From NCBI RefSeq assembly GCF_002278075.1, contig NZ_CP022989.1:2914001-2978000 (forward strand): DNA of 64,000 nucleotides, in the 5' to 3' direction. This document shows, one piece after another, positions 21,352-30,651 of this stretch. The stretch is from Paraburkholderia aromaticivorans (GTDB lineage: Bacteria; Pseudomonadota; Gammaproteobacteria; Burkholderiales; Burkholderiaceae). Numbering within the stretch: the stretch's first letter is position 1; each line of letters begins with the position of its first letter. Made by a program: the position numbers and the translations under genes. The notes beneath the pieces are model-generated. The model saw nothing but the letters and a program-made list of their open reading frames with translations. It had not been told where the DNA came from and made no database searches.

Positions 21352-22885
21352 GATGAGCGACGACGCGTGGCTTGCGGCGCAGCGCGGCGTGCTGGCCCGC
21401 ACGGCGGCCGCGCCTTATGCGGACACGCTTGGCCGCGTCGAACGGATCGGCGACGGTATCGCGTTCGTCTCGGGACTGGCCGATGCGGCGCTCGACGAAC
21501 TGCTGCGGTTCGAAAGCGGGACGAGCGGCTTCGTGCACTCGCTGGAAGCCGACCTCATGAGCGTCGTGCTGCTGGACGACGGCGCCACGGTCGAAGCCGG
21601 CGCGCGCGTGACGCGCACGGGCGCGGTGATCGAGGTGCCGGTCGGCGAAGGCCTGCTCGGCCGCGTGATCGACCCGCTCGGCCGGCCGCTCGATCGCGAC
21701 GAGCCGGTGTCCGCGGCGATGCGCATGCCGATCGAGCGGCCCGCGCCGGCCATCATCGAGCGCGACCTGGTGAGCGAGCCTGTCGAGACCGGCGTGCTGA
21801 TCGTCGACGCGCTCTTCGCCGTGGGCCGCGGACAGCGCGAGCTGATCATAGGCGATCGCGCCACGGGCAAGACCGCGTTGGCGCTCGACGCCATCGTCAA
21901 TCAGAAGCACTCGGACATGATCTGCGTGTATGTGGCGGTCGGCCAGCGCTCGACCGCCGTTCAGCAAGTGATCGAAGCCGTGCGCCGGTACGGCGCGCCC
22001 GAGCGCTGCGTGTTCGTGGTCGCGGCGGCGGCATCGGCGGCCGGCCTGCAATGGATCGCGCCGTTTGCGGGCGTCACGATCGCCGAGTACTTTCGCGACC
22101 GCGGGCAGCACGCGCTGGTGGTCATCGACGATCTCACCAAACACGCCGCGACGCACCGGGAGTTGGCGCTGCTCACGCGCGAGCCGCCAGGACGCGAAGC
22201 CTATCCCGGCGACATCTTCTACGTGCATGCGCGGTTGCTGGAGCGCGCGGCCAAACTGTCGGCCTCGCTCGGCGGGGGGTCGTTGACTGCGTTGCCGATC
22301 GCGGAAACCGATGCGGGCAATCTGTCCGCCTACATCCCGACCAATCTGATTTCGATCACGGACGGCCAGATCGTGCTGGACGCCGCGCTATTCGCCGCCA
22401 ACCAGCGGCCGGCTGTCGATGTCGGGCTGAGCGTGAGCCGCGTCGGCGGCAAGGCGCAGCATCCTGCGTTGCGCGAGGTGTCGGGGCGGTTGCGGCTCGA
22501 CTACGCGCAGTTTCTGGAACTCGAGATGTTCAGCCGCTTCGGTGGCCTGACGGACGCCCATGTCGCCGGCAAGATCGCGCGCGGGGAGCGCATCCGGGCA
22601 TTGATCGCGCAACCGCGCTTCAGGGCGCTGCGCGCGCTCGATGAAATCGCGCTGCTTGCGGCATTGAGCGAGGGCGTGTTCGATGCCGCACCAGCGTCGA
22701 TTGCCACTGAAGTGCGGAGCCAACTCGCCGAACAATTGACGGGCGGCGGCCTGCAAGCCGGATGGGCGGACGCGCCGTTGGACGCCCGGACCCAGGCCGC
22801 GCTCGTCGCGGTGGTGCGCGACCTCGTGCAGCGCCTGACGCTGCAAGCGCCGAACGGCGCTGCCGCGATCGGGAGCGCGAAATGA
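21329..22885 (+). CDS. atpA: N-type ATPase alpha subunit
   Basis: 518 aa. Walker A is GDRATGKT (about 175-182), and the Walker B region is [13 protein letters not shown]. The alpha signature is [20 protein letters not shown] about 9 nt upstream supports the start within the end of atpF. It forms the alpha3beta3 ring with AtpD. Ends with ATGA overlap into atpG. Confidence 0.95.
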   Translation: MTAMPPAEMSDDAWLAAQRGVLARTAAAPYADTLGRVERIGDGIAFVSGLADAALDELLRFESGTSGFVHSLEADLMSVVLLDDGATVEAGARVTRTGAVIEVPVGEGLLGRVIDPLGRPLDRDEPVSAAMRMPIERPAPAIIERDLVSEPVETGVLIVDALFAVGRGQRELIIGDRATGKTALALDAIVNQKHSDMICVYVAVGQRSTAVQQVIEAVRRYGAPERCVFVVAAAASAAGLQWIAPFAGVTIAEYFRDRGQHALVVIDDLTKHAATHRELALLTREPPGREAYPGDIFYVHARLLERAAKLSASLGGGSLTALPIAETDAGNLSAYIPTNLISITDGQIVLDAALFAANQRPAVDVGLSVSRVGGKAQHPALREVSGRLRLDYAQFLELEMFSRFGGLTDAHVAGKIARGERIRALIAQPRFRALRALDEIALLAALSEGVFDAAPASIATEVRSQLAEQLTGGGLQAGWADAPLDARTQAALVAVVRDLVQRLTLQAPNGAAAIGSAK

Positions 22886-23733
22886 GCGGCAAGCTCGCGG
22901 AAATCGAAACGCGGACTGACACCGCGCGGCAACTGGACGCGGTGATCGGCGCCATGCGCGGCATTGCGGCGGCGCGCTCACGCGAAGCGCAGCGGCGGCT
23001 GCCCGGCATCCGCTCGTCGGCCGCAACCGTGGGGGCCGCCATCGGCGCCGTCCTCGCCCACGGCAAAGGCGCGCAGGCGCCGCTCTCCGAACGGGATCAT
23101 GGCGCGCGGATCGTGATCGCCCTGTGCTCGGAACAGGGCTTCGTCGGCTCGTTCAACGAGCAGGTTCTGGACTATGTGCGGCCTCGCCTCGATAACGCGC
23201 GGTGCGAACTCCTGCTCGTCGGCACGCGCGGCGAGATGGCGGCGAGCGAGCGCCGCCTTCCGGTCGCATGGAGTTCGCCCTCGGTGTCCCATGCCGATGA
23301 TGTGCCTTCGCTGGCAAACCGCATCACGGATGCGCTCTACGCGCGTCTCGGCGCTCGCGCGGTAGACCAGGTCTCGATCGTGCACGCGCTGCCGGGCGTC
23401 GCCGCCGCGAGCGAGATGGTGGAGCACCGGTTGATCCCGTTTGATTTTTCGCGATTTCCGGTCGCGCAACGCGCTCTGCCGCCGGTGCTCACCTTGCCGG
23501 TCGAACGCCTGCTGCCGGGACTGGTCGAGGAATATGTGTTTGTCGAGATCTGCGAAGCGTTGATGCTCTCGTTCGCCGCGGAAAACGAAGCGAGAGTGAA
23601 GGCGATGCTGGCCGCCCGCACGAATGTCAGGGACACGCTCGACGAACTGACGCAAAGCTATCGCCGGGTCCGTCAGGACGAGATCACCGCCGATATCGCG
23701 GAGCTGGCGGCAACCGCCACGCAGCCGGTCTAG
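22882..23733 (+). CDS. atpG: N-type ATPase gamma subunit
   Basis: 283 aa central stalk subunit. The N-terminal [20 protein letters not shown] and the C-terminal helix segment [20 protein letters not shown] are the two ends that form the rotor coiled coil; the central Rossmann-like part includes [15 protein letters not shown]. Last gene of the operon. The 174-nt gap to the next gene contains an FNR-like box, so the operon ends here; no T-rich terminator was seen. Confidence 0.93.
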   Translation: MSGKLAEIETRTDTARQLDAVIGAMRGIAAARSREAQRRLPGIRSSAATVGAAIGAVLAHGKGAQAPLSERDHGARIVIALCSEQGFVGSFNEQVLDYVRPRLDNARCELLLVGTRGEMAASERRLPVAWSSPSVSHADDVPSLANRITDALYARLGARAVDQVSIVHALPGVAAASEMVEHRLIPFDFSRFPVAQRALPPVLTLPVERLLPGLVEEYVFVEICEALMLSFAAENEARVKAMLAARTNVRDTLDELTQSYRRVRQDEITADIAELAATATQPV

Positions 23734-23793
23734 CGCCGCGCCGTCGCTGTCGATGAGCGGGACCTCGGCGCCTTCGGCTCGCCATGCGATTGC

Positions 23794-23807
23794 TTGACGC
23801 AGGTCAG
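23794..23807. promoter_or_regulatory. FNR/ANR-like box TTGACgcagGTCAG
   Basis: One mismatch. 100 nt upstream of the universal stress protein gene at 23908. Very similar to the box at 25184-25197. Confidence 0.65.
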
Positions 23808-23907
23808 GCGGATGGCGCCATTCGCGCCGATGATCCACCTAACCCGCCGCGATGAGCAGCATCGAGACCTCGCGCGGGATTTCCGCAAGGTCTACGAGGA
23901 GCGCACC

Positions 23908-24384
23908 ATGTACCAGAAGATCGTCCTCGCGCTGGATGGCAGCGAGTCGTCCAGATGGGCGCTGTATGAAGCGCTCGAATTCGCCCAGCTGACGCACGCG
24001 CGTCTTCACGCGGTGTACGTGGTTCATCCGTGGTGCGTGTCCCGCTACGCGGGCTATTTCGACCCCGACCAGTTGCGTGACGTGCTGCGTGAAGACGGCC
24101 GTCTCGCGCTCGACGAAGCACGCCGGGCCATGGTCGAGCGTGGCGTGCCCGGCGACACCGAAATCGAGGAGACGCAGAGTGCGGCGGACGATATCCCGCA
24201 TTGCCTCGCCCGTTGCGTGCAGCGCCAGGGCGCCGGCCTGGTGGTGATGGGCACGCAAGGCCGGCATGGCCTAGGGCGATTGTTGCAGGGCAGCGTTGCG
24301 GAAGCGTTCGTGCGCAGCGCCCATGTTCCGGTGCTGCTGGTCAGGTCTCCGCCCGATCAGGACGGGATACCGTCGGGCCTGTGA
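23908..24384 (+). CDS. Universal stress protein, single domain
   Basis: 158 aa UspA-fold protein. The N-terminal [16 protein letters not shown] and the C-terminal ATP-binding motif [20 protein letters not shown] match the ATP-binding Usp class (G-2x-G-9x-G-S). Cytoplasmic. Usp proteins of this kind accumulate under energy or oxygen limitation; the biochemical role is unknown. AGGAG 7 nt upstream sets the start. Confidence 0.92.
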   Translation: MYQKIVLALDGSESSRWALYEALEFAQLTHARLHAVYVVHPWCVSRYAGYFDPDQLRDVLREDGRLALDEARRAMVERGVPGDTEIEETQSAADDIPHCLARCVQRQGAGLVVMGTQGRHGLGRLLQGSVAEAFVRSAHVPVLLVRSPPDQDGIPSGL

Positions 24385-24431
24385 GCGGCCGCCGGCCGTC
24401 GTGACCGCGACGGCCGCGCGGGCCGGTGCGA

Positions 24432-25085
24432 TTAGCGCTGGGTCGGAACGAAACCGACCGTCTGCGCGAGAATCGGTAGTTCGTCTTCGTTGAGCGACAG
24501 CGCGTTCGCGAGCAGTCGCGCGTTGATCCAGCCGCGGATCACGCTGGCCAGCCCCGCCGACGCACAATACAGCGAGACGTTCTGCGCAATCGCGCCGGCC
24601 GTCACCGCGGAAAACCGCTCGCGCTGTTGCGCGGGCATGGCCAGCAAGCGCGACGTGCGAACCACGTAGACCAGATCGAGCGGCGCCTCACCGACGAAAT
24701 CCTGGTAGCCGGTCTGGCCGCGCGCGTCGATAGCGTGTTTGAGAACGAGTTGATGGTTCGCCGCGTCGTAACGATAGACGCCGTTAGGCAGCGCGGCATA
24801 GATATCGATTTCATTGAACGCGTGCGGTGAGGGCGCGGTACGGCCGCCGGTCGCGGGCCGATTGATGCCGTCGGCGGCCCACAGCAGCTCGCCCAGCACA
24901 GTGGGCGGCAAGGCGGCCGGTGCGAACGACCGGCAACTGGCGCGCTGCGCGAGGGCGCTCATGAGCGGCATGCCGGTATTCAGTTCAGGCTTGGGCAACA
25001 CGATGACGGCGGGCGTCTCGCCGGTGGCGAGCGGCGGCCGCAAGACGGGCGCGGCCTGGTACGAAAGGAGTGGCATGTCGGTCAT
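24432..25085 (-). CDS. SagB/ThcOx-type nitroreductase family protein
   Basis: 217 aa FMN-dependent fold. The N-terminal RASCRSFAPAALPPTVLGEL is the R-S-x-R-x-[FY] FMN-binding entry of nitroreductases. LLWAADGINRP, NGVYRYD and the C-terminal LPILAQTVGFVP are typical of the SagB subgroup. No azoline-peptide partner genes (cyclodehydratase) are present, so a peptide-modifying role is unlikely. A nitroreductase (acg) is also part of the mycobacterial DosR set. The ATG at 25085 has GGAGTC upstream. An FNR-like box lies 98 nt upstream. Confidence 0.87.
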   Translation of the reverse strand: MTDMPLLSYQAAPVLRPPLATGETPAVIVLPKPELNTGMPLMSALAQRASCRSFAPAALPPTVLGELLWAADGINRPATGGRTAPSPHAFNEIDIYAALPNGVYRYDAANHQLVLKHAIDARGQTGYQDFVGEAPLDLVYVVRTSRLLAMPAQQRERFSAVTAGAIAQNVSLYCASAGLASVIRGWINARLLANALSLNEDELPILAQTVGFVPTQR

Positions 25086-25183
25086 ATCTGACTCCGTTGG
25101 AGTGCGCCGGGGAGTGGCCGCGGCGCCGCCACGCTGCCCACGACGGGTGTCATTCCACGGTAGCCCGAAATGCCTGCTATCCA

Positions 25184-25197
25184 TTGACGCAGATCAG
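25184..25197. promoter_or_regulatory. FNR/ANR-like box TTGACgcagATCAG
   Basis: 98 nt upstream of the nitroreductase start (25085). Confidence 0.65.
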
Positions 25198-25482
25198 GCG
25201 AAGAGGCCCAGTGCTTGCAGCGACTCTCACGGTCGATGGCGTGGAGACTTTTCTTGCAACGGCGCGAAGCGGTTGAGCTTCCGCGTTGCGATGGAGCGGA
25301 TCTGACCGAGTCCCGCTAGTAAGCATCGGCTGCACGAGCGGACCAGGGGTAAGGCGTGACGTCCCCTAAAGGTCCGGAGCCGTTTTGATCGATCGATTGT
25401 TCAGGCATCGCGCGCGGTCGCCCCGCCGAGCGGCGGTGGCGGTGCCTTGACACGCGCGTTGGCGTGTACGTTGGCGTGTGCG

Positions 25483-25496
25483 TTGACGTGCATCAA
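25483..25496. promoter_or_regulatory. FNR/ANR-like box TTGACgtgcATCAA
   Basis: Both half sites fit. 79 nt upstream of the tandem Usp gene at 25576. Confidence 0.7.
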
Positions 25497-25575
25497 CGAG
25501 CGAAACAACAGGTCGCAGAGAATCGGATATCGATGTCAGCTGGGCGAACGCAACATTCTCATTGGGGAGCCGATC

Positions 25576-26529
25576 ATGAGCACGACGCATGTCAGCGCTA
25601 ACGCCACTCGCGCAATCCGGCGAATACTCGTGGCCGTGGACGCTTCGCCGGAGTCGGCGCGCGCAGTGGCGTACGTGCGCCACCTGAGCCCGCCCGGCGC
25701 ACGAATCCGCGTAGTAAGCGTCGCGGAAAATCCCCGTACTATCCTGCCGCTCGGGTCGATGACGGATGCCGAACTGCAACGTGCGCGCGCCGAACTTGCC
25801 CGCGACGCCGGCGAAGCCGTGGCGCGCGCAAAGCAACTGTTCGCGGATGCCGGTGTCGACGTGGAGTCGGGCGTCGTGGAAATTTCAAGGCAAGGCGGCT
25901 ACATCGCGAACGCGTTGATCGATGCCGCGGCCCAGTGGCAGGCGGATCTGCTCGTGGTGGGCGCGCGACAGCATCACGGCATGTTGCGCTGGGTCGAAGG
26001 AACCGTTTCGGAGTTCGTCACCACCCAGGCGCCCTGTTCGATTCTCGTCGTGCCTGCCGGCTACGAAGCGCAGATCCAGTCGTCGCCGCGCCGCATCCTG
26101 TTCGCGCTCGATGGAAGCGCGGCTTCATTCGACGCGTTGCATTTCGGGTTGCAGCTCGCCAGCCCCGTGTCCCGTCTTCGTGCCATCTACGTGATAGATC
26201 GCGCCGTCCGGCTGACCGATATCGTGCCGATCCGCATGCTCGAGGAAGCGTTCGTCGAAGAAGGAAAAGTGATCCTCGCCACGGCGGCGCGGGTGCTGGC
26301 CGAATGGCCGAATCAGTCGGAGACCGCGGCGATCGAAACGGCGCCGGCGCGCGACGATGTGGCGCACGCGATCGTCCGCGATGCGCAGCAGTGGCAGGCG
26401 GATTTGATTGTGGTCGGTACCCACGGACGACGCGGCGTCGCCCGCTGGGTTCTCGGCAGCGTGGCCTCCCGCACCGCGCGTCTCGCCCGTACGCCGTTGC
26501 TGCTGGCGCGGCCTGCCGTCGACAAATGA
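25576..26529 (+). CDS. Tandem universal stress protein (two Usp domains)
   Basis: 317 aa. Domain 1 (about 12-157) starts RRILVAVDASPESARAV and ends with GARQHHGMLRWVEGTVSEFV. Domain 2 (about 170-313) starts RRILFALDGSAASFDAL and ends with GTHGRRGVARWVLGSVA. Domain 2 keeps the consensus ATP-binding loop; domain 1 has a looser version. The two-domain form and the oxygen-linked context are like the Usp proteins of the DosR regulon. GGGGAG 7 nt upstream sets the start. The next two genes may be cotranscribed. Confidence 0.92.
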   Translation: MSTTHVSANATRAIRRILVAVDASPESARAVAYVRHLSPPGARIRVVSVAENPRTILPLGSMTDAELQRARAELARDAGEAVARAKQLFADAGVDVESGVVEISRQGGYIANALIDAAAQWQADLLVVGARQHHGMLRWVEGTVSEFVTTQAPCSILVVPAGYEAQIQSSPRRILFALDGSAASFDALHFGLQLASPVSRLRAIYVIDRAVRLTDIVPIRMLEEAFVEEGKVILATAARVLAEWPNQSETAAIETAPARDDVAHAIVRDAQQWQADLIVVGTHGRRGVARWVLGSVASRTARLARTPLLLARPAVDK

Positions 26530-26664
26530 AAAAGGTGGGCGGACATGCGCTGGACACACTTCGCGCCTGATGCGCCACGTGAACGCTGGGAGCGAAGGGC
26601 ACGCCGGCGCACCACGCCGGCCGGGACGCCTGCAGCCGCTCACCAATCTGGAGCTCTTGCCAAG

Positions 26665-27153
26665 ATGCGGATCCTCAAGCCACGCGCGTTGCGCATCTGC
26701 GTTGCCTTCGTGTTGTTTGCCATGAGCGCCGCGGTCGCCGGGCAATCGCTGCCAGAAGCGGTCAGCCGCGACGGTGTGCTGTACATGACGGGCGGCATCG
26801 GCGAGGACGATGCGAAAGCATTTCGCGCGCTCGCGCCTCGCTACAGCCTGCGCATGATGTTCACCGCGGCCGCGGGCAACTACCTGTCCGATGTGGATGT
26901 GACAATCGCCAGCGCGGCGGGCCGCGCCGTGCTCGATGCCCGTACCGAAGGCCCGTTCCTGTTCGTCATGCTTCCGGCCGGCCGCTATCGTATCGTCGCG
27001 CATGCCGGGCGCGCGGAGGTGGCGAAAACGGTCGATGTGCCGCGCCGCGGCGGGACGGATCTGCATATCGTCCTGCAGGAACGTGCGACCGGCGTCGCGC
27101 AGACGGGCTGCGCGCATTGCCGTGCAGCGATGCGCCACCCGGGCGAACCCTGA
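26665..27153 (+). CDS. Exported protein with carboxypeptidase-regulatory-like fold
   Basis: 162 aa. The signal peptide is residues 1-27 (MRILKPRALRICVAFVLFAM, then SAAVAGQ). The mature part contains SDVDVTIASAAGRAVLDART and GRYRIVAHAGRAEVAKTVDV, resembling the beta-sandwich carboxypeptidase regulatory-like domains of secreted proteins. Probably periplasmic. The C-terminal CAHCRAAM may bind a metal or form a disulphide. The start is set by the signal peptide; the GGAG upstream is 10 or more nt away. It ends 2 nt before the P-type ATPase gene. Confidence 0.75.
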   Translation: MRILKPRALRICVAFVLFAMSAAVAGQSLPEAVSRDGVLYMTGGIGEDDAKAFRALAPRYSLRMMFTAAAGNYLSDVDVTIASAAGRAVLDARTEGPFLFVMLPAGRYRIVAHAGRAEVAKTVDVPRRGGTDLHIVLQERATGVAQTGCAHCRAAMRHPGEP

Positions 27154-27155
27154 TC

Positions 27156-29651
27156 ATGACGGCGCAAGGCGCGACATCCGGCGTGTCGTCCACCGCCGCC
27201 GCGCCGCAAGCGCGCGCGGCGGGCGGACTCACGCACGCCGAAGTCACGGCATTGCAGGCGCGGCACGGCCGCAATGTGATCGCACGCGGCAATCGCCATC
27301 TCTGGTGGAGCACCGTGCGCGACGCGCTCACCGAGCCGATGTTCCTGCTGCTGCTCTGCGCGAGCGGCCTGTACGGCCTGATCGGCGACATGAGGGAGGC
27401 ATCGACGCTGCTTGCCCTGGTCGTGGCCGTGCTGGCGCTCACGATCGTGCAGAGCCATCGCACGGCGAGCGTGCTCGAAGCACTGCGCGATCTGTCGGCG
27501 CCGCGGGCCCAGGTGTTGCGCGATGGCAAGCGGGAGTGGGTATCGGCGGCGGAGCTGGTGCCGGGCGACACCGTCTTTATCGAGGAAGGCGCGAAGGTGC
27601 CGGCCGACGGTGCGGTGACGGAAGCCCATGAGCTGAGCGTCGACGAATCGCTGCTCACGGGCGAATCCGTCGCCGTCGTCAAGTTTGCCGGTTCAGCCGG
27701 CGAAGCGGCGGCGGAGCCGTCGCGCAGCCGCCTGTTTTCAGGCTCGATGGTGGTGCGGGGGCAGGGCCGCATGTGCGTCACGGCGACGGGCGCGCAAACC
27801 GACCTTGGCCGGCTCGGCACGCGCCTTGCCGAAGTGAGCGAGCCGCCTTCCCCCTTGCAGGCCGAGATGCGCCGGTTCGTCAGGCGCTTTGCGACGCTCG
27901 CCGTGATCATCTGCGTGCTGCTCGTGTTCGCCTACCGCTGGCGCACGGGCGGGTGGATACCCGGCCTGCTGGCCGGCATCACGCTCGCGATGGGCATTTT
28001 GCCTGAAGAACTGCCGGTGATCTTCACCGTCTTCATGGCGCTGGGCGCGCGCCGGATCGCCAGGGAGGGCGTGCTGACACGGCGCCTGAGCGCGATCCAG
28101 ACGCTCGGGCAGACCTCGGTGCTGTGCGTCGACAAGACGGGCACGCTGACCCAGAACCGTATGTCGGTGCGCGTGCTGTATGCGCGCGGCGAGGAGCAAT
28201 GGCTGAAGGATGGCGCGGTCGAGATCGGTCCGCAGTTTCATGAACTGCTGGAGTACCTCGTGCTCGCGAGCGAAATCGAGCCGCTCGATCCGATGGAGCG
28301 CGCCTTCCACGAGACCGGCCGTTCCTGTCTTGCCGGCACGGACCGGTTGCACGACCAATGGTCGCTCGTGCAGGAGTATGCGTTGACGCCTGAACTGCCC
28401 GCCATGTCGCATGGATGGGAAAGCCCTGAACTCGATCATCGGCCGGTGGCGTGCAAGGGCGCGCCTGAGGCGATCTGTTCGTTGTGCCATCTCGAACCCC
28501 GCACGGCGCGGGCGCTGATGGAGCGCGCCACGCATATGGCCGAGGGCGGCCTGCGTGTGCTCGGCGTGGCGCGGGCGCGGCATGGCGGCGAAGCGTGGCC
28601 CGAACGGCAGCACGACTTCGAGTTTTCGCTGGTGGGGCTAGTCGGGCTGCACGACCCCGTGCGCCCCGAGGTGGCGGGCGCGGTGGCCGAATTGAAGACC
28701 GCGGGCGTGCGGGCCGTGATGATCACCGGCGACTATCCGTCGACCGCGCGGGCGGTCGCGGCGGAGGTCGGCATCGACAGCGCGCGCGTGGTGACGGGTG
28801 CCGACCTCGCCGTCATGGACGATGCCGCGCTGCAACGCGTGATCGTCGACGCAAGCGTGTTCGCTCGCGTCAGGCCGGAGCAGAAACTGCGGCTCATCGA
28901 CGCGTTCAGGCATGCGGGCGAGGTCGTCGCGATGACCGGCGACGGTGTCAATGATGCGCCCGCGCTGAAAGCCGCGCATATCGGCATTGCGATGGGCACG
29001 CGGGGGGCGGAGGTGGCGCGCGAGGTCGCATCGCTGGTGCTGTTGCGCGACGAGCTGACACCGATCGTGTCGGCCCTGCGGCTCGGCCGGCGCATCTACG
29101 ACAATCTGAAGCTGGCGGTGGCGTACACGATCGCGGTCCATATTCCGATGATCGCCGCCGCGACCATTCCCGTGCTGGCGGGCTGGCCGCTCATGCTCGC
29201 CCCGGTGCATATCGTGTTCCTCGAAATGATCATCACACCCGTTTGCTCGATCGTCTTTGAAAACGAACGGGAGAGCCGCTCGCTCATGCGTGATCCGCCG
29301 CGGCGAATCGGCGAACGGCTCATGTCCAATCGCACATTGGGGCTGAGCATCGCGCTCGGATGCGTTGCCGCCCTGATCGTCGTGGGCGTCTATGCGTCGC
29401 TGCTCGCGAACGCATTCGATCCGCTCGACGCTCGCACGGCCGCCTTCCTGCTGCTCGTGGCGTGCAACGTCGGCCTGATGTTCGCCGTGCGCGCATTGCC
29501 GCATCGGCCAGCCAGGCGCCGCACGCGCGAGACGAACCTCTATGGGTGGGCCGTCGTGATGCTGACGACGCTCGCTTCAGGCGTGTTGATGATGTGGCCG
29601 GCGCTTGCCCGGCTGTTCCGTCTGCGTCCTGTCCTTGCCGCGTGGATGTGA
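27156..29651 (+). CDS. P-type cation-transporting ATPase (P2-like)
   Basis: 831 aa. In order: N-terminal cation ATPase domain (GLTHAEVTALQARHGRN), actuator motif LTGES, membrane segment with ILPEELPVIFTVFMALG, phosphorylation site CVDKTGTLT, nucleotide-binding region (VACKGAPEAIC), hinge MTGDGVNDAPALKAA, then C-terminal membrane helices. M4 has PEEL where Ca2+ pumps have PEGL, and the M6 region reads FLEMIITPVCSIVFE instead of the N-x-x-x-D pattern. So it is not an ordinary Ca2+ pump and the ion is unknown. The start at 27156 directly follows the exported protein gene, suggesting one transcript. Confidence 0.9.
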   Translation: MTAQGATSGVSSTAAAPQARAAGGLTHAEVTALQARHGRNVIARGNRHLWWSTVRDALTEPMFLLLLCASGLYGLIGDMREASTLLALVVAVLALTIVQSHRTASVLEALRDLSAPRAQVLRDGKREWVSAAELVPGDTVFIEEGAKVPADGAVTEAHELSVDESLLTGESVAVVKFAGSAGEAAAEPSRSRLFSGSMVVRGQGRMCVTATGAQTDLGRLGTRLAEVSEPPSPLQAEMRRFVRRFATLAVIICVLLVFAYRWRTGGWIPGLLAGITLAMGILPEELPVIFTVFMALGARRIAREGVLTRRLSAIQTLGQTSVLCVDKTGTLTQNRMSVRVLYARGEEQWLKDGAVEIGPQFHELLEYLVLASEIEPLDPMERAFHETGRSCLAGTDRLHDQWSLVQEYALTPELPAMSHGWESPELDHRPVACKGAPEAICSLCHLEPRTARALMERATHMAEGGLRVLGVARARHGGEAWPERQHDFEFSLVGLVGLHDPVRPEVAGAVAELKTAGVRAVMITGDYPSTARAVAAEVGIDSARVVTGADLAVMDDAALQRVIVDASVFARVRPEQKLRLIDAFRHAGEVVAMTGDGVNDAPALKAAHIGIAMGTRGAEVAREVASLVLLRDELTPIVSALRLGRRIYDNLKLAVAYTIAVHIPMIAAATIPVLAGWPLMLAPVHIVFLEMIITPVCSIVFENERESRSLMRDPPRRIGERLMSNRTLGLSIALGCVAALIVVGVYASLLANAFDPLDARTAAFLLLVACNVGLMFAVRALPHRPARRRTRETNLYGWAVVMLTTLASGVLMMWPALARLFRLRPVLAAWM

Positions 29652-29695
29652 GCATCTCGATGCCGCAAGGCCGCAGCAAAACCATCAAGGCAGGC

Positions 29696-29709
29696 TTGAC
29701 CTCGATCAA
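29696..29709. promoter_or_regulatory. FNR/ANR-like box TTGACctcgATCAA
   Basis: 143 nt upstream of the second BON gene at 29853, just after the P-type ATPase stop. Confidence 0.65.
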
Positions 29710-29852
29710 TCGCATCGCGCCGGGGCGCAATAGTCTGAGGAGGTCGCGCATTCCCGCCGGGACACGACTCGGGCGTCGGCGTGCGTGCCGCGCCGAACCC
29801 GCTCGCCGCCGCGCCTGATCGCGCGGCACGCTCATGTCGGAGGAGAAATTCC

Positions 29853-30503
29853 ATGAAGTCGGACAGTCAATTGAAACAGGAAGTCGAGGACGAACTGATG
29901 GGCAGTCCGGCCGTCGACGCGAATGGAATCGGCGTTGCCGTGGTCGACGGCGTCGTCACGATCAGCGGCCACGTGCCGGACTACGCGACGAAAGTCGCGG
30001 CGGAAAAATGTGCGATGAGGATCGCCGGGGTCGTTGCGGTGGTGGTCAACATCGACGTAAAACTGCGCGAATCCGAGCGGCGAACGGACGAGGATATCGC
30101 TTTGAGTGTGCGCGCCGCTCTAGACTGGATCGCGGGCCTCGAAGAGCATGCGATCAAGATCAAGGTGGAAAAGGGTTGGGTGACATTGAGCGGCGAAGTC
30201 GACGACGGTTACCGCAGCCACATCGCCGAGAAGAATGTCGTTCATATGCGTGGTGTGACGGGCGTGACGAATAACATCCGGATCCGCGGCTCCGCCTCTC
30301 CGATCGACATCGAGTACAGCATCCGCAAAGCGATTCAGCGGCACACCGATCGCGAGTTGAAGCATGTGGGCGTGGAAGTCGACGACGGCAAGGTGACCCT
30401 GTCGGGGCGCCTCAGTTCGACCATCGAGCGTTCCATCGTGACGGGGGCCGCGCGTTCGACTCCGGGCGTGAGGGCGGTGGTCGACCGTCTTGTGATCGGC
30501 TGA
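29853..30503 (+). CDS. Triple BON-domain protein (copy 2)
   Basis: 216 aa, the same length and layout as the copies at 8720 and 41276. The start MKSDSQLKQEVEDEL is close to MKSDMELKQQVEDEL of copy 1. The three BON domains show VVTISGHV, GWVTLSGEV and KVTLSGRL. No signal peptide. GGAGGAG 8 nt upstream gives a firm start. It is a single-gene unit followed by a convergent gene. Confidence 0.88.
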   Translation: MKSDSQLKQEVEDELMGSPAVDANGIGVAVVDGVVTISGHVPDYATKVAAEKCAMRIAGVVAVVVNIDVKLRESERRTDEDIALSVRAALDWIAGLEEHAIKIKVEKGWVTLSGEVDDGYRSHIAEKNVVHMRGVTGVTNNIRIRGSASPIDIEYSIRKAIQRHTDRELKHVGVEVDDGKVTLSGRLSSTIERSIVTGAARSTPGVRAVVDRLVIG

Positions 30504-30651
30504 CGGGGCAGGCCGCTGCCGCCGCGTTCCTGCCGTTGTTGCCGGTTTTCATACGCGGCGCTTGCGTGGTTTGAGCCGTGTGCGGCGCACGCCTCGCCAC
30601 CCTTCAGCAGGCTCGCCAGGCAACGCGGCCGGATTGCCGGCCCGGGCGGTT

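Larger units (their letters stand above)
25086..25575. other. Divergent intergenic region with two FNR-like boxes
   Basis: 490 nt between the nitroreductase and the tandem Usp gene. It has boxes at 25184-25197 and 25483-25496. Just before the second box, imperfect repeats of CGTTGGCGTGT occur (about 25457-25490). No coding frame supported. Confidence 0.6.

Noticed and set aside
24432..25085. SagB-type protein as part of a thiazole/oxazole peptide cluster
   Set aside because: No cyclodehydratase, precursor peptide or dedicated transporter is adjacent.
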